From JAIOSM01 sp964593725 (GTDB taxonomy: Bacteria; Desulfobacterota; Desulfobacteria; Desulfobacterales; Desulfobacteraceae): a stretch of DNA of 64,000 nt. The stretch spans positions 30,788 through 94,787 of the forward strand of contig CAZQJS010000004.1 in NCBI GenBank assembly GCA_964593725.1. The letters are read 5' to 3'. A program made the translations under genes and the position numbers. Positions 54,501 through 61,239 of this stretch are shown piece by piece. Position 1 is the stretch's first letter, and the number at the start of each line of letters is the position of its first letter. The notes under the pieces are model-generated. The model made no database searches. It saw nothing but the letters and a program-made list of their open reading frames with translations, and had not been told where the DNA came from.

Positions 54501-54669
54501 TGTAAACCCGATCCTGTGTAAGGGAGACGGCCTCTGCAATGCAAAATGTCCTACAAATGCCATAGTTTTAAGGCATTTTACAAACCATGCACTTATAAGC
54601 CAGATTGATGCTGCTGTTACAGACCAGGAGATCCTGGAAAAGATGGATAAAGTCCTTGAAGATGCTTAA
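51517..54669 (+). CDS. bamE: BamE, HdrA-like subunit with selenocysteine (UGA at 51760-51762)
   Basis: A double-length HdrA, the predicted bifurcating flavin subunit of the Bam complex. GTG 51517 has AGGAGA seven bases upstream; ATGs at 51547 and 51583 are alternatives. The frame meets an in-frame UGA at codon 82 and then stays open, giving 1050 residues. The context is NDCSM-U-ILSPKLVEVGRH, where HdrA has Cys. Domains: FAD Rossmann (CGGGVSGIQ, about 33), 4Fe-4S motif CTGCTTCVEYC, CDICRGVC, a second FAD domain (VGGGVGGM, about 618) and C-terminal ferredoxin (CVSCGACITAC). The last cluster reads CKGDGLCNAKC, with Asp in place of the second Cys. Ignoring UGA recoding would split the gene. Confidence 0.94.
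51778..51795 (+). promoter_or_regulatory. Predicted bacterial SECIS hairpin of bamE
   Basis: Arms CTGGTC (51778-51783) and GGCCGG (51790-51795) with loop GAGGTC. The stem starts 15 bases after the UGA and the loop GG lies 24 bases after it. The hairpin and flanks are identical over 27 bases to those of the hdrA gene at 878, while surrounding codons differ. Confidence 0.72.
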
Positions 54670-54719
54670 CAATGTTTTAAAAACAGATATAATATAAATT
54701 AAAAAGGGAGTCTTAACTA

Positions 54720-55487
54720 ATGGGTGGGAAACTGGAATTTAAACCGAAAATTTTAGGTTTTGTGTGTCATTGGTGAGCTTATGGTGCTGCTGACCTGGCT
54801 GGAGTTTCCAGACTGCAATATTCAAGTGAAATGAGACTAATCCGAGTCATGTGTTCAGGAAGAGTTGATCTTGAATTCATATTAAGAGCCTTTGCCAATG
54901 GGCAGGATGGTGTGTTCATAGGCGGCTGCATGTTAGGAGAGTGCAACTATGTAACCCATGGAAATTTTGATGCACTTGCCAATACCTATATTGCCGGAAA
55001 AATATTAGAACGTATCGGTCTCAACCCTGACAGATTGAGGATCGAGTTCATGAGCGGTGCTGATGGCAATCTTCTGGCTGAATATTCTGATTCTTTTACC
55101 AAAGAGATTAAAAAGATCGGTCCCCTTGGCAGAAGTGAGGGCATGGATGAAAAAGATGTCAAGGCAAAACTTGATGCTGCAAGAAAACTTGTTCCTTACA
55201 TGAGACTTGTTGAAAGAGAAAGGCTGAGGGTGCCTGAAAAATCAAAAAAAGCATATACTGATTTTTTTGAAAGCAGCAGTATTAATGACCTTTTTGATGA
55301 AATATTTAATGACAGGTTTGCCATGGGTCAGATTGTATCCCTTTTAAAAACAGGCCCTCTGTCCACGGCCGATATTTCAGAGAAGCTGAATATGAACCCG
55401 TCCGATGTTTCAAGACATATGATTGATTCATCCCGCTATGGATTTGTCAGGTATAATACGGTCAAAAGCTGTTATGAACTTGCCTAG
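54720..55487 (+). CDS. bamF: BamF, MvhD-like subunit with selenocysteine (UGA at 54774-54776)
   Basis: ATG 54720 follows AGGGAG. Codon 19 is an in-frame UGA in FVCHW-U-AYGAADLAGVSR, aligned to CNWCSYGAADLAGVSR of the MvhD-like protein at 3987, so Sec replaces a [2Fe-2S] ligand Cys. Read through, the protein has 255 residues. The second ligand motif is normal here (GGCMLGECNY). Residues about 150-255 form an additional domain ending in a winged-helix-like segment (STADISEKLNMNPSDVSRHM), not present in the 140-residue paralogue. It links BamE to the NADH-dehydrogenase-like subunits. Without recoding, translation would begin only near 54831 and lose the first ligand motif. Confidence 0.92.
54795..54811 (+). 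promoter_or_regulatory. Possible bacterial SECIS hairpin of bamF
   Basis: Arms CTGG (54795-54798) and CCAG (54808-54811) enclose a nine-base loop with GG 25 bases after the UGA. A competing five-base stem (CTGGA/TCCAG, 54799-54811) would move the GG into the stem. The structure is weaker than in the other three selenoprotein genes. Confidence 0.4.
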
Positions 55488-55572
55488 GTAAAGATATTCA
55501 GGTTCAAAGGGATCAATACCTGAAAATGCATTATATGACTCAAAGGAAAGAAAAAGATTAGGGTAAAAGGTT

Positions 55573-56025
55573 ATGGAAATTGATAAAGTAGATCAGATCA
55601 TTGATAAACATCATGGCGAGGCAAGTGCTCTTTTACAGATAATGCTTGATATTCAAAGCATTAACAACTGGCTTCCCAGGGAGGCACTTGAAAGGGTCGG
55701 TGAAAGGCTGGATGTTCCTTTAAACCGGATACTGCATATTGCCACCTTTTATAAAGCTTTCAGCCTGGTACCCAAGGGGCGTAACCAGGTACACATATGT
55801 GTGGGTACTGCATGCCATGTCCGCGGTGCAACACGTATTCTTGACTCTGTTCAGGAGACAATCGGTATTAAACCCGGAGAGACAGACCTTGATTTGAAAT
55901 ATAGTCTGGAAACTGTTAACTGTCTGGGCTGCTGTGCTCTTGGTCCGGTTGTGGAGATCAATGGAAAAGTTCATGGCAAGATGACACCAGTTAAGACATC
56001 GGAAGTTTTAAAAATTTATGAGTAG
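55573..56025 (+). CDS. bamG: BamG, NuoE-like [2Fe-2S] subunit
   Basis: A 150-residue thioredoxin-fold ferredoxin of the NuoE/HoxE family. The [2Fe-2S] ligands are CVGTACHVRGA and NCLGCCALGP. The N-terminal helical bundle (ALLQIMLDIQSINNWLPREAL) is typical. Together with BamH and BamI it forms an NADH-dehydrogenase-like module of the Bam complex. It is 86 bases after bamF and 9 before bamH. Confidence 0.92.
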   Translation: MEIDKVDQIIDKHHGEASALLQIMLDIQSINNWLPREALERVGERLDVPLNRILHIATFYKAFSLVPKGRNQVHICVGTACHVRGATRILDSVQETIGIKPGETDLDLKYSLETVNCLGCCALGPVVEINGKVHGKMTPVKTSEVLKIYE

Positions 56026-56034
56026 GGGAAAATT

Positions 56035-57969
56035 ATGGCGCGGTTAAAAACGCCTGAAGAATTAGAGAGCTTCAGACAAGAGATATTATCCAGAAGAGAT
56101 CCGGAAAAGCCTTGTATTTCCATATGTGCAGGAGCAGGCTGTATTGCCTCTGGTGCAGATAAGGTTATGGAAGCATTTAATAAGGAAATTGAAAAAAGCG
56201 GCCTTAATGCAAAGGTTGACACCAAAGGAACAGGATGTCCCGGATTTTGTGAAAGAGGTCCTGTGGTGGTTATATATCCTGAAGAGATCTGTTATCTTCA
56301 GGTAACTGCTGAAGATGTTCCTGAAATTGTTGAAAAGACCATAAAGGAGAATAAGATTGTTGAACGTCTGCTTTTTGAAGACCCTGTCACAGGCGAAAAA
56401 GCAGTACATGAATCTGAAATCTCTTTTTACAAAGCCCAGGAAAGAACTGTTCTTTGTAATAATATTAAGATTGATTCCAAGAGCATTGATGACTATATAG
56501 CACTTGGCGGATATTCTGCACTGGCAAAGGCCCTTGGAACAATGAAGGATGTGGAAGTTTTAGAAGAGGTTAAAAAAGCAAACCTTCGGGGAAGGGGCGG
56601 AGCAGGATTCCCTGCCGGCCGTAAATGGGAAGGCTCCAGAAATGCTCCGGAACCCATTAAATATGTAATAGTAAATGCTGATGAAGGCGACCCAGGTGCT
56701 TTCATGGACAGGGCTCTTCTTGAGGGCAATCCCCACTCAATTCTGGAAGGGTTGATCCTTGGCGGCTATGCCATTGCCTCCCATGAAGGATATTTCTATG
56801 TCCGCCAGGAGTACCCCCTGGCTGTTGAGAATATCAATCTTGCAATCAGACAGGCTGAAGAGTATGGACTTCTCGGAGAAAATATACTTGGTTCTGGTTT
56901 TGATTTTAAGGTTTTTGTTCACCAGGGTGCCGGTGCTTTTGTGTGCGGTGAATCAACTGCTTTGATGACATCACTGGAAGGCAGGGTGGGAGAGCCAAGG
57001 CCCAAATATACCCGTTCCAACATAAAAGGCTTATGGAACAGACCAAGCGTGTTGAATAATGTTGAAACCTGGGCTAATGTTCCGCTTATCATTAACCGGG
57101 GTGCTGACTGGTTCACAACCATTGGAACCGAATCAAGCAAAGGTACCAAGATATTCTCCCTTGTTGGTAAAATCACCAACACAGGCCTTGTGGAAGTACC
57201 CATGGGTATGACACTCCATGATATTATCTATAAAATCGGCGGTGGAATCCCTGGAGGTAAAAAATTTAAGGCAGTTCAGACTGGCGGGCCTTCTGGAGGA
57301 TGTATTCCTGAAGAAAAGCTTGATCTTAAAGTCGGTTTTGATGAACTTACCAAGGCTGGTTCCATGATGGGCTCAGGCGGTATGATTGTTCTTGACGAAG
57401 ATACATGCATGGTTGATGTTGCAAGGTATTTTATCTTTTTTCTGACAGAAGAGTCCTGTGGCAAGTGTGTCCCGTGCCGTGAAGGATTAAGACAGATGAA
57501 CAGGATTTTGACTGATATCACCCAGGGCAGGGGAAAAGAGGGTGACATAGAGCTTCTGGAAGAGCTTGCTGAAACAGCAGTTGAAGCATCCCTTTGTGCT
57601 CTGGGCAAGAGTGCTCCCAATCCTTTTTTAAGCACACTTCGTTATTTCAGGGAAGAGTATGAAGCACACATTAGGGAAAAACGCTGCCCTGCTTTATCCT
57701 GTAAGGCTTTAATCTCATTCTATATTGATCCTGACAAATGTAAAGCATGTGGGACCTGCCTTAAAAATTGTCCTGCAGATGCAATTGACGGTAAAAAGAA
57801 ATTTATTCATATAATTAACCAGGATAAATGTACAAAGTGCGGCACCTGTTTTGAAGTGTGTCCTTCAAAATTTTCAGCTGTAACAAAGATATCAGGAGAA
57901 CCTGTTCCCGCAGCCATTGCTGAAGAGAAAAGGGCTATAACCAAGAAAAGTTCAAAAGAGAGTAAATAA
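56035..57969 (+). CDS. bamH: BamH, NuoF-like FMN/NAD-binding subunit
   Basis: A 644-residue protein. Residues 1-120 are a thioredoxin-like [2Fe-2S] domain (ICAGAGCIASGA, GTGCPGFCERGP). The NuoF core follows with LRGRGGAGFPAGRKW (NAD/FMN loop), NADEGDPGAFMDR and the N3 cluster motif CGKCVPCREG. The C-terminus has two 4Fe-4S clusters (CKACGTCLKNCP, CTKCGTCFEVCP). It probably exchanges electrons with NAD(H), making this the expected NADH site of the reductase. Confidence 0.94.
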   Translation: MARLKTPEELESFRQEILSRRDPEKPCISICAGAGCIASGADKVMEAFNKEIEKSGLNAKVDTKGTGCPGFCERGPVVVIYPEEICYLQVTAEDVPEIVEKTIKENKIVERLLFEDPVTGEKAVHESEISFYKAQERTVLCNNIKIDSKSIDDYIALGGYSALAKALGTMKDVEVLEEVKKANLRGRGGAGFPAGRKWEGSRNAPEPIKYVIVNADEGDPGAFMDRALLEGNPHSILEGLILGGYAIASHEGYFYVRQEYPLAVENINLAIRQAEEYGLLGENILGSGFDFKVFVHQGAGAFVCGESTALMTSLEGRVGEPRPKYTRSNIKGLWNRPSVLNNVETWANVPLIINRGADWFTTIGTESSKGTKIFSLVGKITNTGLVEVPMGMTLHDIIYKIGGGIPGGKKFKAVQTGGPSGGCIPEEKLDLKVGFDELTKAGSMMGSGGMIVLDEDTCMVDVARYFIFFLTEESCGKCVPCREGLRQMNRILTDITQGRGKEGDIELLEELAETAVEASLCALGKSAPNPFLSTLRYFREEYEAHIREKRCPALSCKALISFYIDPDKCKACGTCLKNCPADAIDGKKKFIHIINQDKCTKCGTCFEVCPSKFSAVTKISGEPVPAAIAEEKRAITKKSSKESK

Positions 57970-57970
57970 A

Positions 57971-58591
57971 ATGAGTGAAATTCAGTTTGAAATTGACGGC
58001 AATAAAGTTAAAGCGGAAAAGGGAATGACGATCCTTGAAACTGCCAGGAATGCTGATATTTACATACCTACACTCTGCCACCATGAAAAGCTTGAACCTT
58101 TTGGTGCCTGCCGCATCTGCATTGTGGAAGTTGAGATCAACGGCTGGACTAAACTTGTTGTCTCCTGTGTATATCCTGCTGAAGAAAACATAATCGTCAG
58201 AACCAGATCTGAAAAGATTGACAGAATCAGAAAAACCATTATAGAACTTTTAATGGCACATGCTCCTGATTCTCCACAGTTAAAAGAGATGGCAGAGGAG
58301 TATGGTGCAGACAGAGATCGTTATGAAAAAGATGCATCGTTCTGCATCCATTGCGGCCTTTGTGTCAGGTATTGTACCGAGGTTGCAAAAAAGAATGCCA
58401 TTGGGTTTGTAGACAGGGGGATTAATAAGGAGATCAGTTTTATTCCGCACATTGCAGAAGCTGAATGCAATGAGTGTAAGGAATGTTTTCCGCTCTGCCC
58501 GACTTCATATCTTCAGGCAGCATTTGTTTTAACTGAATCCCTTTCTTTTTCAAAATCTTTGTCAGAGCCACCGGCAAAGGGACAAAAATAA
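57971..58591 (+). CDS. bamI: BamI, NuoG-like iron-sulfur subunit
   Basis: A 206-residue protein with an N-terminal plant-type [2Fe-2S] domain (TLCHHEKLEPFGACRIC and a later Cys in VVSCVYP), then 4Fe-4S motifs HCGLCVRYC and CNECKECFPLCP. It corresponds to the N-terminal part of NuoG without the molybdopterin domain, as in bidirectional hydrogenase and Bam systems. One base separates it from bamH, and fdhD follows directly. Confidence 0.9.
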   Translation: MSEIQFEIDGNKVKAEKGMTILETARNADIYIPTLCHHEKLEPFGACRICIVEVEINGWTKLVVSCVYPAEENIIVRTRSEKIDRIRKTIIELLMAHAPDSPQLKEMAEEYGADRDRYEKDASFCIHCGLCVRYCTEVAKKNAIGFVDRGINKEISFIPHIAEAECNECKECFPLCPTSYLQAAFVLTESLSFSKSLSEPPAKGQK

Positions 58592-59404
58592 TTGAGTGCA
58601 GGAAAAAACAGTGAATTTTATCAGGCTTTCAGGTGCACAGAAACAAACAGCAGCCAGGACTCTTTTGAATTAATAGGCGAGGAGCCTTTGTTGATCCGTA
58701 TTGATGATAAACCCTACTCGGTTGTAATGCGCACACCAGGAGAAGAACTGTTCCATGGTGCAGGACTCTGCCTTGGAGAAGGCCTTGTGGACACCCTTGA
58801 TGATTTTAAAACCATTGGGTATGATAAAAATTCAGATACCAATGTCATTGATATATGGCTCACTTTCAAGAGACGTAAAACCATACCTGAACTTTTGAAA
58901 AGGAGAAGTTATGTAAGCCAGACCAGCTGCGGCATATGCGGCAAACAGATGGTCAGGGACTTAAACCAGGTACTGGTGCCTGCCAGGGATGGTTTCAGGG
59001 TCGGATTTAATAATATTTTTGAGTGCGTTAAAAAGCTTTCGGAAAATCAGAATTTTTATCCAAGAACAAGGGGATCACATGCTGCACTGCTGTTTGGTGA
59101 TAACTTAGATATAATTTCCTTTGCAGAGGATGTGGGACGTCATAATGCACTTGACAAAGCCATTGGAAAAGCATTTATGGAAAAAAAACTTTCCAGGGCA
59201 AAACTTCTTGTTTTATCATCCAGAATAAGCTATGAACTTGTTCAAAAGGCTGCCCGGGCACGTTTGTCAATGATAATCAGTAAATCCAGGCCCACAGCCC
59301 TTGCCGTTGAAATGGGAAAAGCTTTGAATATGACCCTTGGCTGTGTATTTGAAAAGTCGGAACTGATAATATTCTGTGGAGAAGAGCGCTTAAAAAAGCA
59401 ATAG
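58592..59404 (+). CDS. fdhD: FdhD-family sulfurtransferase in the bam operon
   Basis: A 270-residue FdhD protein. In E. coli FdhD moves sulfur from IscS to the molybdopterin cofactor and is required for formate dehydrogenase activity. The family cysteine motif is present as TSCGICGKQM (about residue 110), along with FAEDVGRHNALDKAIGKA and VLSSRISYELVQKAA. The start is TTG 58592 directly after the bamI stop; no better start lies upstream of the conserved EEPLLIRIDD region. No formate dehydrogenase is encoded here. Its position suggests sulfuration of the tungsten cofactor of BamB, which is inference. Confidence 0.9.
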   Translation: MSAGKNSEFYQAFRCTETNSSQDSFELIGEEPLLIRIDDKPYSVVMRTPGEELFHGAGLCLGEGLVDTLDDFKTIGYDKNSDTNVIDIWLTFKRRKTIPELLKRRSYVSQTSCGICGKQMVRDLNQVLVPARDGFRVGFNNIFECVKKLSENQNFYPRTRGSHAALLFGDNLDIISFAEDVGRHNALDKAIGKAFMEKKLSRAKLLVLSSRISYELVQKAARARLSMIISKSRPTALAVEMGKALNMTLGCVFEKSELIIFCGEERLKKQ

Positions 59405-59454
59405 TTTAGATAAACAGATATAAATAAAATAACTTAAAAATTCAGGAGGATAAC

Positions 59455-60237
59455 TTGAAGATTCTCACAACAGTAAAAAAAGTGGTAGATGTTGAACTTA
59501 ACATCCGCGTAAATGATGGAGCCATTGTGGAAGACGGGCTGCAATATGTTATAAATGCCTGGGATGAGAATGCAGTTGAAGCTTCTGTCCAGCTTAAGGA
59601 AAACAATGGTGCTGAAACTACCCTTGTCAGTATTGGCGGATCTGACAATGCTGATATGATTAAAAAATGTTATGCCATGGGAATTGAGAACGGCATTCTT
59701 ATTGATGATCCTGCCCTTGCCAATGCTGATTCCCCGATTTTTGCAAAGGTTCTGCAAAAGGTCTTTGAAAAGGGTGATTACGATCTTGTCATTACCGGAA
59801 AGCAGGCCCAGGACAGTGATAATGGCCAGACAGGTATAATGCTTGCCCAGGGCCTGAATATACCCTGTGTAAGCAATGTTGTTGAAATTGAGGTCATGGA
59901 TGAAAAGCATGTTAAGGTCTCAAGACTTGGTGATGCAGGAACTGAAATTCTTGAAGTTGAACTGCCTGCCGTACTCACAGTGAGTGACAGTATTAATGAA
60001 CCGCGTCTTCCTGCCATGAGAGGTATTATGATGGCAAAGAAAAAGAAGATTGAGACAATGGATTTAAGTGCCCTTGGAACATCGATTGATGAACTGGGCG
60101 GAGGAAAGCTTCAATCGGAAGTAAAGGAGTATATGCAGCCTGAAGCACGTAAATCCGGGCGGAAATTTGAGGGTGATCCTGGTGATATCACAGCAGAAGT
60201 TGTCTCTCTTCTTGCCAATGAAGCCAAAGTTTTATAA
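59455..60237 (+). CDS. etfB: Electron transfer flavoprotein beta subunit EtfB
   Basis: A 260-residue ETF beta subunit. Start TTG 59455 with AGGAGGA seven bases upstream (MKILTTVKKVVD). Family motifs are INAWDENAVEAS, GKQAQDSDNGQTG and the recognition loop region EPRLPAMRGIMMAKKK. It accepts electrons from acyl-CoA dehydrogenases, here plausibly glutaryl-CoA dehydrogenase, which is not in the window. Confidence 0.95.
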   Translation: MKILTTVKKVVDVELNIRVNDGAIVEDGLQYVINAWDENAVEASVQLKENNGAETTLVSIGGSDNADMIKKCYAMGIENGILIDDPALANADSPIFAKVLQKVFEKGDYDLVITGKQAQDSDNGQTGIMLAQGLNIPCVSNVVEIEVMDEKHVKVSRLGDAGTEILEVELPAVLTVSDSINEPRLPAMRGIMMAKKKKIETMDLSALGTSIDELGGGKLQSEVKEYMQPEARKSGRKFEGDPGDITAEVVSLLANEAKVL

Positions 60238-60273
60238 TACTAATCACACTTACACTTTAAGGAATATACTATT

Positions 60274-61233
60274 ATGACAAAAATACTCGTAATCGCAGAT
60301 ATTAAACAAGGTGCTCTGAAAAGCAGCACTGCTGAACTATTGTCAAAAGCTAAGGCCCTTGGAGCTGAAACTGCAGTAGCAGCCATCGGGTCAAACATTG
60401 AATCCATGGCATCAGATCTTGCAGGAGCCGGATCAGATACCCAGTACATTGCAGATGATACAGGCCTTGAACTTTTTTCAGCAGGACCTTTTGCATCATG
60501 CGTTGTTGATGCTGCAAAACAGTTTGAAGCAGATATTATCCTGTTTGGATTTTCCGAAACAGGCAAAGCCGTTGCACCAAGGGTTGCAGCACAGTTAAAC
60601 TGTGCATGTGCAACTGAAATTACAGACCTTATCATTGATGGCTCTGAATTTGAACTTATACGGCCTGCCACAGCAAACAAGTTGATCCAGCGTGTAAAAA
60701 TAAACAGTGATAAACTTGTAGCTGTTGTAAGAGCCGGGGCATTTGAAGCAGAAGAAGGTATATCAGGAAAAGAAAATATTGTGAAACTTGCTGCCCCGGA
60801 AACAGACCTTAAAGCAATTATAAAAGAGATTATCTCCGAAGCAGGGGATGATATTGATCTTGCCGATGCAAATATTGTTGTGTCAGTGGGCCGTGGTGCA
60901 AAGGATCAGGCTGGTATTGACCTTGTAAAAGGGCTTGCCGATGATCTTGAAGCTGGATTCGGCTCTTCCAGGGCATTGATTGATGCAGGATTGATGCCCC
61001 ATGCAAAACAGGTTGGTCAGACCGGAAAAATCGTTGCACCAACTGTCTATTTTGCCATTGGTATCTCCGGTGCAATTCAGCATCTTGCCGGCATGAACGG
61101 CTCTAAAGTAATTGTTGCTGTGAATAAAGACCCTGAAGCTCCGATCTTTAACGTAGCTGATTATGGTATTGTGGGAGACCTGTTTGAGGTTGTTCCCATT
61201 CTTAAAGAAGAGATTAAAAAGATTAAAGGATAG
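60274..61233 (+). CDS. etfA: Electron transfer flavoprotein alpha subunit EtfA
   Basis: A 319-residue ETF alpha subunit. The C-terminal FAD domain shows SVGRGAKDQAGIDLV, AGFGSSRALIDAGLMP, QVGQTGKIVAPTVYFAIG and the terminal NKDPEAPIFNVADYGIVGD motif. It forms the heterodimer with the preceding EtfB (36 bases apart) and is followed 6 bases later by its predicted membrane acceptor. Confidence 0.96.
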   Translation: MTKILVIADIKQGALKSSTAELLSKAKALGAETAVAAIGSNIESMASDLAGAGSDTQYIADDTGLELFSAGPFASCVVDAAKQFEADIILFGFSETGKAVAPRVAAQLNCACATEITDLIIDGSEFELIRPATANKLIQRVKINSDKLVAVVRAGAFEAEEGISGKENIVKLAAPETDLKAIIKEIISEAGDDIDLADANIVVSVGRGAKDQAGIDLVKGLADDLEAGFGSSRALIDAGLMPHAKQVGQTGKIVAPTVYFAIGISGAIQHLAGMNGSKVIVAVNKDPEAPIFNVADYGIVGDLFEVVPILKEEIKKIKG

Positions 61234-61239
61234 TTGATT

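Noticed and set aside
54831..55487. bamF starting at 54831
   Set aside because: The upstream in-frame segment encodes the conserved first ligand motif and has a ribosome site, with only a UGA in between.
58592..59404. Evidence for a formate dehydrogenase locus
   Set aside because: Only fdhD is present; no catalytic formate dehydrogenase subunit is encoded in the window.
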